Source: Terrisporobacter glycolicus ATCC 14880 = DSM 1288 (GTDB lineage: Bacteria > Bacillota > Clostridia > Peptostreptococcales > Peptostreptococcaceae). Taken from it: 64,000 nt of DNA. The stretch is from the NCBI RefSeq assembly GCF_036812735.1, contig NZ_CP117523.1, positions 496,001-560,000 on the forward strand, read 5' to 3'. Below are positions 25,262 to 35,186 of the stretch, piece after piece. A program made the position numbers and the translations under genes. The notes below the pieces were generated by a model, which was not told the origin of the DNA, made no database searches, and saw nothing but the letters and a program-made list of their open reading frames with translations. Numbering within the stretch: position 1 is the first letter of the stretch; each line of letters begins with the position of its first letter.

Positions 25262-26614
25262 ATGTTAAAGAAAATTCTTATAGCTAACAGAGGTGAAATT
25301 GCAGTAAGAATAATTAGGGCTTGTAGAGAGCTTAATATAAGAACTGTAGCTATTTATTCTGAGCAGGATAAAGATGCCCTTCATACACAAATGGCAGATG
25401 AATCTGTTTGTGTAGGAGGACCGCTTAGTAAAGATAGTTATTTAAATATGACAAATATTTTAAGTGCGTGTGTTTTAACCGGGTGTGAAGGTATACATCC
25501 CGGCTTTGGATTTTTATCAGAAAATCCTAAGTTTGCAAAAATGTGCAAAGAATGCAATATAAAATTTATTGGACCAGATTATGAAACTATTGAGCTAATG
25601 GGAGACAAAGCAAGAGCTAGAGAAATAATGAAAAAAGCAAATGTTCCTGTTGTACCAGGATATGAAGGTGAAATACTTTCATATGATCATGCTTTAGATT
25701 TAGCTAAAAATATAGGATTTCCAATGATGATAAAAGCAGCTGCCGGTGGTGGAGGCAAGGGAATAAGAATAGTAAGAAACATTAAGGAATTCAAACATAA
25801 TTTTGAAGCTGCCAAATTAGAAGCAAAAGCTTGTTTTGGTGAAGATAAGGTTTATATTGAAAAATTTATAGAAGATCCAAGACATATAGAATTTCAAATA
25901 TTGGCTGATGAATATAACAAGGTAGTTCATTTAGGTGAAAGAGAATGTTCAATGCAAAGAAATAACCAAAAAGTGTTAGAAGAAGCTCCATCTGTTTTTC
26001 TAAATGATAATTTAAGAGAAAAAATGGGGAAAGTTGCAGTTAAAGCAGCAGAGGCTGTTGATTATAAAAATGCAGGGACTATAGAATTTTTAGTGGATGA
26101 TAGTGGTGAGTTTTACTTTATGGAAATGAATACAAGAATTCAAGTTGAGCATCCTATTACAGAAATGGTTACTAATATAGATATAGTAAAAGAACAGTTA
26201 AAGATAGCTTCAGGTATTAAGATGGAAATTAACCAAGAAGATATTAAAATATCTGGTCATGCTATAGAGTGCAGAATAAATGCGGAAGATCCCAAAAATA
26301 ATTTTAGACCATGTCCAGGAGTAATAACAGAATTATATACTCCATCAGGTTTAGGAGTTAGGGTTGATAGTGCTATTTATTGTGGTTATGAAATTCCACC
26401 ATATTATGATTCTATGATAGGAAAGCTTATAACTTTTGGAGATGACAGAGAAAACGCCATAATTAAAATGAAAAGAGCCTTAGACGAATTTGCTATAGGT
26501 GGAGTTACAACAAATATAGATTTTCAATATGAAATACTGGAACATGAAGATTTTATAAATGGGAATTATAATACTTCTTTTATAGAGAATAAGTTGGTGA
26601 ATAATAATGCTTAA
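25262..26614 (+). CDS. accC: Biotin carboxylase of acetyl-CoA carboxylase
   Basis: A 450-residue ATP-grasp enzyme that carboxylates biotin on Acc[15 protein letters not shown] is at the N-terminus, the glycine-rich ATP loop [11 protein letters not shown] is near residue 160, and the catalytic segments [14 protein letters not shown] (near residue 286) and ECRINAEDP follow. Length is standard. It starts 8 bases after fabZ and overlaps accD by 8 bases. Confidence 0.96.
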   Translation: MLKKILIANRGEIAVRIIRACRELNIRTVAIYSEQDKDALHTQMADESVCVGGPLSKDSYLNMTNILSACVLTGCEGIHPGFGFLSENPKFAKMCKECNIKFIGPDYETIELMGDKARAREIMKKANVPVVPGYEGEILSYDHALDLAKNIGFPMMIKAAAGGGGKGIRIVRNIKEFKHNFEAAKLEAKACFGEDKVYIEKFIEDPRHIEFQILADEYNKVVHLGERECSMQRNNQKVLEEAPSVFLNDNLREKMGKVAVKAAEAVDYKNAGTIEFLVDDSGEFYFMEMNTRIQVEHPITEMVTNIDIVKEQLKIASGIKMEINQEDIKISGHAIECRINAEDPKNNFRPCPGVITELYTPSGLGVRVDSAIYCGYEIPPYYDSMIGKLITFGDDRENAIIKMKRALDEFAIGGVTTNIDFQYEILEHEDFINGNYNTSFIENKLVNNNA

Positions 26615-27479
26615 AAATTTATTTAGAAAAAGAGAATATGTGACAGTAAGCACTAGAAATTTAGAGGATAGCTCACATACTCCCAATATACCTAATGGAA
26701 AATGGACTAATTGTCCTAAATGTAAAAACATACTTTATAAAGAAGATTTAGAGAGAAATTACAAGGTATGTATAGGATGTGGACATCATTTTAGTATTTC
26801 TGCAAGGAATAGAGTAGACCAAATATTTGATAAAAATACATTTGTGGAACTATTTAAAGAGGTAGAAACTAAAAATCCTTTGAATTTTGAGGGATATGAA
26901 GATAAATTAGAGTTAAATCAAGTTAAATCTGGTTTAAAGGAAGCTGTCATAACAGGGACTGGAGAAATTAATTCTCTTAAGGTAGCAAGTGCAATTATGG
27001 ATAGTAACTTTATGATGGGAAGCATGGGATGTGCTGTAGGTGAAAAAATAACACGTATTGTGGAGTATGCTACAAAGAATAGACTCCCTCTTATTATTTT
27101 TACAGCATCTGGTGGAGCCAGAATGCAAGAAGGTATATTTTCACTTATGCAAATGGCTAAAACTTCTCTAGCAATATCAAGACATGATGATGCAGGACTT
27201 CTATATATTAGTGTAATAACTCATCCTACAACAGGTGGTGTTACAGCTAGCTTTGCCATGGAAGGTGATATAATTATAAGTGAGCCAAACTCAGTAATCG
27301 GATTTGCAGGAAGAAGAGTAATAGAAAATACCATAAATGAAAAGCTACCAGAAGATTTCCAAAGTGCAGAGTTTGCTTTGGAAAAAGGATTTATAGATTC
27401 TATTGTTAAAAGAAGGGATTTAAGAAACTATTTATACAAAGTTTTAAGATTACATGGGGTGATGAAAAATGCAAAATAA
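26607..27479 (+). CDS. accD: Acetyl-CoA carboxylase carboxyltransferase beta subunit
   Basis: A 290-residue beta subunit that, with AccA, transfers the carboxyl group from biotin to acetyl-CoA. An N-terminal zinc finger (CPKC near residue 32 and CIGCG near residue 51) precedes the crotonase-fold core with [11 protein letters not shown] and the oxyanion-hole glycines. It overlaps accC by 8 bases and accA by 11 bases, so the three are coupled in translation. Confidence 0.96.
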   Translation: MLKNLFRKREYVTVSTRNLEDSSHTPNIPNGKWTNCPKCKNILYKEDLERNYKVCIGCGHHFSISARNRVDQIFDKNTFVELFKEVETKNPLNFEGYEDKLELNQVKSGLKEAVITGTGEINSLKVASAIMDSNFMMGSMGCAVGEKITRIVEYATKNRLPLIIFTASGGARMQEGIFSLMQMAKTSLAISRHDDAGLLYISVITHPTTGGVTASFAMEGDIIISEPNSVIGFAGRRVIENTINEKLPEDFQSAEFALEKGFIDSIVKRRDLRNYLYKVLRLHGVMKNAK

Positions 27480-28269
27480 TGAAAATATAATATGGGATAA
27501 GGTTAATCTTGCAAGACATAAAGATAGACCAAATGCTAAATTTTATATAGAAAACATATTTGATGAATTTATTGAACTTCATGGTGATAGATCTTTTAGG
27601 GACGATAAAGCTATAATTGGTGGAATTGGTAGTATAAATAATATAAATGTAACAGTTATTGGAATTAATAAAGGAAAAACCACAAAAGAAAATATAGATA
27701 TGAACTTTGGTATGGTTCATCCAGAAGGGTATAAAAAAGCTTTAAGGTTAATGAAGCAAGCAGAAAAATTTAAAAGACCTATAGTTTGTTTTATAGATAC
27801 TCCTGGGGCATTTTGTGGTATAGGAGCGGAAGAAAGAGGCCAAGGTCATGCTATAGCTCAAAACTTACTAGAAATGAGTAGTTTGAAAACTCCCGTAATA
27901 TCTATAATCATAGGAGAAGGAGGTAGTGGTGGAGCATTAGCTCTTGCTTTAGGTGATAAAGTATATATGATGGAAAACTCAATTTATTCTATTTTATCTC
28001 CGGAAGGATTTGCATCTATACTATGGAAAGATGTAAGCAAGGCGAAAAAGGCGGCTTTAGCAATGAAGATAACTGCTCATGATTTAAAAGATTTTGGCAT
28101 AATAGATGACATTATTATGGAGCCAGAAAATGGTGCTCAGACAAACCCACTTCAAGCAAGCGAAAATATAAAAGAATATATATTGAAGGATTTAGAGGAT
28201 TTAATCAATACAGATTCTCATGAACTATTAAATAATAGATATGACAAATTTAGAAAAATGGGAAATTAA
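27469..28269 (+). CDS. accA: Acetyl-CoA carboxylase carboxyltransferase alpha subunit
   Basis: A 266-residue alpha subunit, shorter than the E. coli protein at its N-terminus but in line with other Firmicutes. [19 protein letters not shown] near residue 106 and [13 protein letters not shown] near residue 145 are the core motifs, and [12 protein letters not shown] follows. It is the last gene of the operon, which ends in a terminator about 10 bases downstream. Confidence 0.96.
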   Translation: MQNNENIIWDKVNLARHKDRPNAKFYIENIFDEFIELHGDRSFRDDKAIIGGIGSINNINVTVIGINKGKTTKENIDMNFGMVHPEGYKKALRLMKQAEKFKRPIVCFIDTPGAFCGIGAEERGQGHAIAQNLLEMSSLKTPVISIIIGEGGSGGALALALGDKVYMMENSIYSILSPEGFASILWKDVSKAKKAALAMKITAHDLKDFGIIDDIIMEPENGAQTNPLQASENIKEYILKDLEDLINTDSHELLNNRYDKFRKMGN

Positions 28270-28277
28270 AATAACAG

Positions 28278-28320
28278 AAATGGAGGGTACACGATACAAT
28301 AAGTAGATCCTTCATTTTTT
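28278..28320 (+). terminator. Terminator of the fab-acc operon
   Basis: AAATGGAGG (28278-28286) pairs with CCTTCATTT (28309-28317) with one G-U pair and a 22-base loop, followed by T6. The large loop makes it weaker-looking than others here. Confidence 0.65.
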
Positions 28321-28395
28321 ATTGTTTTAAAACTATTAATTTTAAGATATGGAAAAGAAACCTATATTATATTACAATTATTAAATAAACAATAA

Positions 28396-28428
28396 AAGCT
28401 GGCTAATTCCAATGGAGTTAGCCAGCTT
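28396..28428 (-). terminator. Terminator of the nitronate monooxygenase-like gene
   Basis: A strong stem (AAGCTGGCTAA with TTAGCCAGCTT, extended inward with one G-U pair) lies just past the stop codon on the minus strand, with T-rich sequence following in that direction. Confidence 0.8.
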
Positions 28429-28441
28429 CCTTAATTATATA

Positions 28442-29497
28442 TTATATTTCACAAGTTAATTCATCCATAACTTCTTTTACTGATTTTAATTCATTTATTT
28501 TGTATGCATCTGCTCCACAGAATAATAGAGCATCATCCACATTACCTTTTACTGCATTTATCAAAGCAGTTGAAATACAATAAGGTGTGTCTTTAGGATT
28601 ACAAGGAACTAAGCAATTATAGCACTTTGTAATTTTAGGTCTTGAACAGGACACCTTATCAATAAATTTATTTTTTATTGCCCTTCCAGGAAGTCCAACA
28701 GGACTTTTAACTATTTTAATATCTTCTTCCTTGGCATTAACATAAGTTTGTTTAAAGTTATCATGTGCATCACACTCATGAGTAGCAACAAATCTAGTAC
28801 CTACTTGAACACCGCTAGCACCTAAATCTAAATACTTTTTCACATCAAGTCCAGATGATATTCCGCCAGCAGCAATTACTGGTATTTTTTTATTGTATTT
28901 TTCTTCGTATGTTTTTGTGATGTCTAGAATTTTAATAAATTCATCATCATAATTAATTGATTCTATATGATCTAACTCATCATTATTAAAGCCTAAATGA
29001 CCACCAGCTTTAGGACCTTCCACAATTATTAAATCAGCTGTTGTCTTGTCCTTTTTATCCCACATTTTTAGGATAACCTGTGCTGCCTTAGATGATGATA
29101 CAATAGGAGCTATTTTAGTTGTACTATTTTTTATTAATTTAGGCAAATGCAAAGGTAGCCCAGCTCCAGAGATTATTAAGTCACAGCCAGATTCTATTGC
29201 TGTTTTTACATGTTCTTCATAATAATTCATGGCCACCATTAAATTAACACCAATTATGCCATTATTAGATTTTTCTTTAGCTATTTTAAGATGTTTTTTT
29301 AAAGCTCTTAAATTTGCTTCCAAAGTGTTATTTTCAAAATCATATTCATCATATCCAATGTTAACACCAGATATAATCCCAATTCCACCAGCATTACTAA
29401 CAGCAGATGCTAAAGACGATCTAGATACACCTATGCCCATACCACCTTGTATTACAGGTACTTTTACAATTAAATTTCCTATTACTAATTCTTTCAT
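28442..29497 (-). CDS. NPD/nitronate monooxygenase-like FMN oxidoreductase
   Basis: A 351-residue flavoprotein related to nitronate monooxygenase and FabK. VPVIQGGMGIGVS at the N-terminus, VEGPKAGGHLGF around the conserved His, and PVIAAGGISSG are shared with FabK. It differs by a Cys-rich C-terminal segment (CYNCLVPC then YC near residues 290-312). AGGAGG precedes the ATG. It is convergent with accA but has its own terminator. It may detoxify alkyl nitronates or act as an accessory enoyl reductase; the sequence does not decide. Confidence 0.85.
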   Translation of the reverse strand: MKELVIGNLIVKVPVIQGGMGIGVSRSSLASAVSNAGGIGIISGVNIGYDEYDFENNTLEANLRALKKHLKIAKEKSNNGIIGVNLMVAMNYYEEHVKTAIESGCDLIISGAGLPLHLPKLIKNSTTKIAPIVSSSKAAQVILKMWDKKDKTTADLIIVEGPKAGGHLGFNNDELDHIESINYDDEFIKILDITKTYEEKYNKKIPVIAAGGISSGLDVKKYLDLGASGVQVGTRFVATHECDAHDNFKQTYVNAKEEDIKIVKSPVGLPGRAIKNKFIDKVSCSRPKITKCYNCLVPCNPKDTPYCISTALINAVKGNVDDALLFCGADAYKINELKSVKEVMDELTCEI

Positions 29498-29669
29498 AAA
29501 TTTCCTCCTATATAATGGGGAAATCTAAAATTAAAACTAACTAAGATTACTTAATATTATACTATAAAATACAGTGTTTTCATACTATAATAATCTTATG
29601 AATATATGGAAAATCCAAGGTTTTTAATATATAAATTTGAATTTTGAAAGGAGGCTTAAAAATAAGTTT

Positions 29670-30092
29670 ATGTTAAGAATAAGACCGCATCATATACTTT
29701 GTATGAGGGCATATAGTGGAAATGGGTACAGTGAAGAATTTAAAGCTAAAATGGAAAATATTATAAATAAAATTAAAGCTTATAATAAATTTCTTCAAGT
29801 AGATAATTTGAAAAAAGAAATGAATGAGGTAGAGTTAGTTTTTTATACGGATAGTATTTGTGAAAAATGTCCTAATAAATTAGATGAAAATCTTTGCTCA
29901 TCTCAAGATAAAGTGGAATTGCTTGATTTAAAAGTAGCAAGTCATTTTAATTTAAAAGAGGGATTTTACAATTATAGTGAATTAGAAGCATTAGTATATA
30001 ACAATATAAAAGAAATCATATTTGATGATATTTGTAAAGAATGTGAGTGGTATGGAGTTACCAATTGTAAAGATTATATAATTATTAAATAG
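29670..30092 (+). CDS. DUF1284 domain protein
   Basis: A 140-residue protein of unknown function. The N-terminus LRIRPHHILC is the hallmark of DUF1284, followed by a GYSEEF segment. Cysteines in CEKCP (near residue 75), LCSSQD and CKECEW suggest an Fe-S cluster or other metal site. The start at 29670 is 15 bases behind AAAGGAGG, a long spacing; no nearer start codon fits the frame. It is a single-gene unit with a terminator downstream. Confidence 0.8.
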   Translation: MLRIRPHHILCMRAYSGNGYSEEFKAKMENIINKIKAYNKFLQVDNLKKEMNEVELVFYTDSICEKCPNKLDENLCSSQDKVELLDLKVASHFNLKEGFYNYSELEALVYNNIKEIIFDDICKECEWYGVTNCKDYIIIK

Positions 30093-30218
30093 TGTTGAAA
30101 ATACGTAGAAAATGTCGTTTAAAATAGATTGTCTGTGCTATTAAAATCACATATAATGTATTTAATGCTAAATCGAAAAATGTAAAAATAATAAAATCTA
30201 ATAGAAATGTATATAAAT

Positions 30219-30271
30219 CATGAAGGTTTATATTAATTAAAATAATTAATTAATGTAGCTTCATGTTTTTT
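30219..30271 (+). terminator. Terminator of the DUF1284 gene
   Basis: CATGAAG (30219-30225) pairs with CTTCATG (30259-30265) around an inner AT-rich stem, followed by T6. The 125 bases between it and the DUF1284 stop hold nothing I recognise. Confidence 0.75.
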
Positions 30272-30334
30272 GTTTAGTTGGGACTAATCTTTTAAGCTTT
30301 TATTTTTATAATTTTATTGAAAAACTATAATATT

Positions 30335-30616
30335 ATGGAAGTTGGTGTGCCTATGGAAGAAATAAAGATGATAAGTAATGTAGGGTATGATATTGGGGAA
30401 AAAGCTGAGTTACATGAATTAGAAATATTAAGATTACTGGAAATGATTAAATATGATCAGTATCATGATTTTTATAATAGAATTTTAGTTATTGCTAAAT
30501 CTGTACAAGTTACTTTACCAGATGCATTATTTAAGTATGATTATGATACTTTTGAGATTTACATAAATGCATTATGGGAAGGCATAATGAAAAGTTATCC
30601 TGCTTTTAAAAATTAA
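30335..30616 (+). CDS. Small hypothetical protein
   Basis: A 93-residue acidic, probably all-helical protein with no signal peptide, membrane segment or motif I recognise. The ATG at 30335 and another at 30353 are possible; neither has a good ribosome binding site. The Tyr-, Asp- and Leu-rich sequence with LHELEILRLLEMIKYDQYHDF reads like a real globular protein and not a chance frame. It lies between two terminators, so it is its own transcription unit. Confidence 0.55.
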   Translation: MEVGVPMEEIKMISNVGYDIGEKAELHELEILRLLEMIKYDQYHDFYNRILVIAKSVQVTLPDALFKYDYDTFEIYINALWEGIMKSYPAFKN

Positions 30617-30638
30617 AATATATTAAATTAGATATTAT

Positions 30639-30686
30639 AAAAACTTCTGAGAAATAAAAAGGCTTCTATTTCTCAGAAGTTTTTTA
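30639..30686 (+). terminator. Strong terminator
   Basis: A perfect 17-bp stem (30639-30655 with 30668-30684) with a 12-base loop, and the right arm ends in T6. Confidence 0.9.
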
Positions 30687-30763
30687 TTTTCTAATCTTTT
30701 ATTATGAAATGATATAATTAATTAAGTAATTAAAAATGGAATATTATAAAAAGGAGATATAAA

Positions 30764-31903
30764 ATGAAAGAAGTGTCACTAAGAAGTTGTGATAGTTATA
30801 AATATGAAGAAGTAAAATCCAAATTTAAAAAGTTGTTACAAGATTTAGGTGGACTTGAAAAGTATGTAAAGAAAAACAGTACAGTATTTATAAAGCTTAA
30901 TCTTGTTTCAAAAAAATTACCGGAAGAAATGGCAACCACTCATCCGATGATTTTGAAAATTATGGCGGAAGAACTTTTGGAGCTTCAATGCAGGATAATA
31001 GTTGGTGATAGTCCAGGAGGACCTTACACAAAATCATCTTTAAAAGGTGTATACAAAGCTTGTGGAATAGAAAAAGTATGTGAAGAGCTTAATATTGAAC
31101 TAAATTACGACACTTCAGAAATAAAAGTAGAAAATACCCATGGAAAAATACTAAAATATATGACAGTAATAAATCCTATAGTTGAAGTAGATCATGTTAT
31201 AAATATTTGTAAATTAAAAACTCATGCCATGGCAACTTTTACAGGAGGGGTAAAAAATTTATTTGGAGTAATACCTGGAGTGAAAAAGGCTGAGTATCAT
31301 TTTAAAATGCCTGAAGTTAAGGATTTTACAGAGGCATTAGTTGATATATGTGCTTTTGTATCACCAACCCTTACTATTATGGATGGTGTAGTAGGTATGG
31401 AAGGTGAAGGGCCAACTGCAGGTGTACCTAGAAAAATAGGTGTATTACTAGCATCTACGAGTCCTTATGCTATAGATGTTATTGCTTGTAAACTTATAAA
31501 TTTAGATCCACTTAAGGTTCCAACAGTACAAAGGTGTGTTGAAAGAAACTTAATAGAAAAAGATTTTTTGGATATTTGTTTATTAGGGGAAAAATTAGAA
31601 GATAAAGTGATTAAGGATTTTAAAATACCTTCAAATAAAAGTATTAGTTTTCTAAGAGGGAAAGTACCTAGAAATATTGAGATTTTTATAAATAAAAAAC
31701 TGGCAGGGAAACCAGTAATAAATTATAAAGAATGTGTAAAGTGTGGAGTATGTAGTAGAGTCTGCCCACCTAAAGTTATAGATATGAATGAAAATGGTCC
31801 TAATATAAATTTAGACAATTGTATAAGATGTTTTTGCTGTCATGAATTATGCCCTAAAAAGGCTGTAGATTTGAAAAGGCCTTTTATTTTTAGATTTTTA
31901 TAA
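30764..31903 (+). CDS. DUF362 protein with two 4Fe-4S clusters
   Basis: A 379-residue protein. The DUF362 domain fills about residues 1-290, with VFIKLNLVSK, GDSPGGPY and CKLKTHAMATFTGGVKNLFG as typical stretches. A bacterial ferredoxin domain follows: CVKCGVCSRVCPP and CIRCFCCHELCPK each bind one 4Fe-4S cluster. Family members are thought to be redox proteins of anaerobes but have no settled reaction. AAAAGGAG precedes the ATG. It stands alone, with no partner gene in the same unit. Confidence 0.88.
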   Translation: MKEVSLRSCDSYKYEEVKSKFKKLLQDLGGLEKYVKKNSTVFIKLNLVSKKLPEEMATTHPMILKIMAEELLELQCRIIVGDSPGGPYTKSSLKGVYKACGIEKVCEELNIELNYDTSEIKVENTHGKILKYMTVINPIVEVDHVINICKLKTHAMATFTGGVKNLFGVIPGVKKAEYHFKMPEVKDFTEALVDICAFVSPTLTIMDGVVGMEGEGPTAGVPRKIGVLLASTSPYAIDVIACKLINLDPLKVPTVQRCVERNLIEKDFLDICLLGEKLEDKVIKDFKIPSNKSISFLRGKVPRNIEIFINKKLAGKPVINYKECVKCGVCSRVCPPKVIDMNENGPNINLDNCIRCFCCHELCPKKAVDLKRPFIFRFL

Positions 31904-31954
31904 GAAGACTTAAATGTAACTTACGCATAAAAAACCATACCTCAGGAAAAGTGA

Positions 31955-31982
31955 TTGATATTTTATTTTAAGTTCATATAAT
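31955..31982 (+). promoter_or_regulatory. Promoter of the DUF1648 gene
   Basis: TTGATA (31955-31960), 16 bases, then a perfect TATAAT (31977-31982). The ATG follows about 100 bases later. Confidence 0.55.
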
Positions 31983-32083
31983 ATAAAACATATAAATAGA
32001 AAGTTAAAATCTTCATATTCTATTTATATACAAATTTGAGGAACGGTAAATTATAATTAGCATAAATGCGGAGGGGGGATCTT

Positions 32084-33211
32084 ATGTTTTTTCTAAACTA
32101 TATAGTATTTATACTGACAATTTTATTTACACATTTAATAGCTTTAAGCACACAATCATTAAGTAGCAGGAAATACTTCTTTGGAGTATACATAAACGAG
32201 ATAATTATAGAAGAAGATTTAAAAATTAAGATAAATAAAGATTTTAAAAGAATATTAAATATATCACTACTTTTAAGTATTATGATCTATTTAATATTAA
32301 AAAGTATATTTGATTTAAATATAGTTGCTAATATTATAATTTGTACTACTATATATCTTACTTTATTCTTTTTAATTTTAACAATAGAATATAAAAAAGT
32401 TAAATATATTAAAGATACTTATTTAGCTAATTTACAATCTTGTAATACTGAAAATAAAGAACAAGTATCTGTAAGAGTAATGATAAAAGAAGATGAAATT
32501 CTTGCAGAAGAAAAGAAAAAATTAATCAAGAAATTTAAGATACTATTTGGAATATGTATAGTATTATCTCTTACATCATTTGTATATGTTTTATTAAGCT
32601 ATAAAAATATGCCAGACACTATAATAACACACTGGGGAGCGTATGGAAAACCGGATGGATACTCTGAAAAAAACATACTAAATGTATTCTTTACTAGTTT
32701 TATAGATGTATCTATGGTAATATTATTTGCTCTAATAGGCATAGGAAGTATATGTGCAAATACTTATATAGATGATAAAAATTTAGAAGTAAATAGAAAG
32801 AAAGCTCTAAAATATTTAAACGGTATAGGATATTCTTTTCTTGCTCTAACTCTTAGTATTCAATCTATTACATCTACGATACCAATATTTATGGTACAGG
32901 AAAAAGATATGCCGATGTGGCTAACTTTAGGATCATGTATAGTGATGATTTTTGTGGTAGTGCCTGTAATTTATTTTTATCTTATGTTAAGTAATATAAA
33001 ACCTAAGAGTAGAAATATATATACTGTTGAAAATGATGATGAAAAGTGGATTTATGGTTTTATTTATTACAACAAAGAAGATCCAAAGCTTATGGTGGAA
33101 AAAAGACTAGGTATGGGGTGGGGCATGAATATGGCTCATATTTTAGGAAAAGCCATTACAATTATCCTAGTGTTAATAACAGTTGGAAGTTTATTAATAT
33201 GTTTTATATAG
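32084..33211 (+). CDS. DUF1648/DUF5808 membrane protein
   Basis: A 375-residue membrane protein with about eight hydrophobic segments. A DUF1648 segment (MPDTIITHWGAYGKPDGYSEKN) lies near residue 182, and the C-terminal DUF5808 segment reads DEKWIYGFIYYN with GMGWGMN. Such proteins resemble the immunity protein SdpI and are widespread in Firmicutes. The start at 32084 follows GGAGGGG by 7 bases. It is a single-gene unit with its own promoter and terminator. The role is unknown; an envelope-stress or immunity role is only a guess. Confidence 0.85.
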   Translation: MFFLNYIVFILTILFTHLIALSTQSLSSRKYFFGVYINEIIIEEDLKIKINKDFKRILNISLLLSIMIYLILKSIFDLNIVANIIICTTIYLTLFFLILTIEYKKVKYIKDTYLANLQSCNTENKEQVSVRVMIKEDEILAEEKKKLIKKFKILFGICIVLSLTSFVYVLLSYKNMPDTIITHWGAYGKPDGYSEKNILNVFFTSFIDVSMVILFALIGIGSICANTYIDDKNLEVNRKKALKYLNGIGYSFLALTLSIQSITSTIPIFMVQEKDMPMWLTLGSCIVMIFVVVPVIYFYLMLSNIKPKSRNIYTVENDDEKWIYGFIYYNKEDPKLMVEKRLGMGWGMNMAHILGKAITIILVLITVGSLLICFI

Positions 33212-33238
33212 AAGAAGAGAACAATGTTTTAATAAAAT

Positions 33239-33282
33239 AAAAAAGTAGCTACTAGTTATTTAGGCCTAGTAACTACTTTTTA
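33239..33282 (+). terminator. Bidirectional terminator
   Basis: AAAAAGTAG...ACTAG (33239-33254) pairs with CTAGTAACTACTTTTT (33265-33281) with one mismatch. It sits between convergent genes. Confidence 0.8.
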
Positions 33283-33328
33283 CAATAATATACTTAAAAT
33301 TAATGAATATGCTAAATAGGCAATTTCA

Positions 33329-34903
33329 TTAGCATATTTCTTTAAACTTATTATTATCTGATTTTAAATTATTCAAATATATTTCTTTTGTATCTATAGT
33401 ATTATTTGAAGTTTTTTTATTATTAATAGATTTTTTATTGCTAAATTCTGCGTGTAAGGCTTTTTTTATAGATACAATACTAATAAGCATTACTATTGCA
33501 AAAGGGAATGCGGATACTATAGATACCATTTGTAATGTTTCTAATCCGCCTGATATAATTAAAGTTATTGCTAATAAGGCTTGAATTATTCCCCATGCAA
33601 TTTTGTTTTTGTTACTAGGGTTTAAATCTCCATTAGATGTAAACATTCCTAATACATAGGTAGCAGAATCGGCAGATGAAATAAAGAAAGTGCATAAAAG
33701 TATCATAGCTATTACAGATAATACTCCTCCCAGATTATAATTTGCCAAGACTTTAAATAATGCTGTTTCAGTAACTGTAATTGAATTTCTAGCAAAATCA
33801 ATACCTAAATCCATACCTAATGTTCCAAATACTGCAAACCAAATCATACAGGCTAATGCAGGGACTATTGTTACACCAATTATAAATTCTCTGATTGTTC
33901 TACCTTTTGATATTCTTGCTATAAATATACCAACAAAAGGAATCCATGCTATCCATAGTGCCCAATAAAAGACTCTCCAATTAGCTATCCATGATCCATT
34001 TTTGTCTATAAATAAACTCTGAGATACAAATGTTTCTAGATATAATCCAGTTCCATTTAAAAAGTTTCTCATCATATTAGATTGAGAACCAATTAGTACT
34101 GCTCCACCTAAAAATAGAAATGATAAAATTAAGTTAATATTTGATAATAATTTAATTCCCTTATCTAAACCACTTGTAGAACTTTTTATATATAAGAACG
34201 TAGCCACAGTAATTATAAGTATTTGTATAAAAATAGTATTTTTAATATTAAATAAGTATTCTAATCCACCAGCTATTTGCATAGTGCCCATACCTAAAGA
34301 TGTAGCAATACCAGTGACTGTTGTAAACACTGCTAAAATATCAATAAATTTACCTATAGGTCCTTTTACACCATCTTCTCCTATGATAGGCAAAAATATA
34401 CTACTTATTAATCCTGGTGCACCTTTTCTAAACTGAAAATATGCAAGAGCAAGTCCCATGATTGAATATGCTGACCAAGGTGTTATACCCCAATGCATAA
34501 AAGATTGTTGCATTGCAAAATTTATTGCTTCGGTACTTCCTGGCGGTGAATTAATGGGATTTACAAAATGTTTCATAGGCTCAACTGCACTAAAAAATAT
34601 TAAACCTATACCCATTCCTGCTCCAAATAACATGGAAAACCAAGATAAATTATTAAATTCAGGTCTATCATCATCTTTACCAAGTCTTATATCACCATAT
34701 TTACTAAAAATTAAGAACAATGTAAAAAGCACTAGTAAAAACATTACTACTAAGTAAAGCCAGTTGAAATTAATAATTACTATATTATATAAATTTTTAG
34801 AAATCTGCTTAAATAAGTTTGGAGCTATTAAGCCAAACCCAATTATAAAACTAGTGAATATTATAGAGATTATAAAGACACTATTTTTATTTTTTATATT
34901 CAT
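33329..34903 (-). CDS. BCCT family betaine/choline/carnitine transporter
   Basis: A 524-residue membrane protein with twelve predicted segments. The GAGMGIGLIFF stretch near residue 95 is the sodium-site motif of sodium-coupled BCCT proteins such as BetP, and the Trp-rich segment near WALWIAWIPFVGIF (around residue 318) contributes the substrate aromatic box. It takes up glycine betaine, choline or a related quaternary amine, either for osmoprotection or as a substrate for fermentation. AGGAGGA precedes the ATG. It stands alone; a second quaternary-amine importer lies at 42.9-45.2 kb. Confidence 0.92.
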   Translation of the reverse strand: MNIKNKNSVFIISIIFTSFIIGFGLIAPNLFKQISKNLYNIVIINFNWLYLVVMFLLVLFTLFLIFSKYGDIRLGKDDDRPEFNNLSWFSMLFGAGMGIGLIFFSAVEPMKHFVNPINSPPGSTEAINFAMQQSFMHWGITPWSAYSIMGLALAYFQFRKGAPGLISSIFLPIIGEDGVKGPIGKFIDILAVFTTVTGIATSLGMGTMQIAGGLEYLFNIKNTIFIQILIITVATFLYIKSSTSGLDKGIKLLSNINLILSFLFLGGAVLIGSQSNMMRNFLNGTGLYLETFVSQSLFIDKNGSWIANWRVFYWALWIAWIPFVGIFIARISKGRTIREFIIGVTIVPALACMIWFAVFGTLGMDLGIDFARNSITVTETALFKVLANYNLGGVLSVIAMILLCTFFISSADSATYVLGMFTSNGDLNPSNKNKIAWGIIQALLAITLIISGGLETLQMVSIVSAFPFAIVMLISIVSIKKALHAEFSNKKSINNKKTSNNTIDTKEIYLNNLKSDNNKFKEIC

Positions 34904-35186
34904 AATATATCCTCCTAATTAAGTTTTAATATATAAACAACTTGCAAAAAAAATAAAGTTGTTTTATAACAACCTCATTATAACATGACGTTGTTACTTT
35001 TGCAAATTCATGAATTTGTATATAAACTATGTATGATAAATAATTGTGAAGTTTCACGGAGGAAGTATTTTTATAACTCACAAAATTTATATATTATATA
35101 TATTAAAAAAATGCTATATTTATAGTAGGTGAACTTGCAGATTTATGATTTGTCAACAGTAGGTTATAAATGAAAGGATGAAGAGA

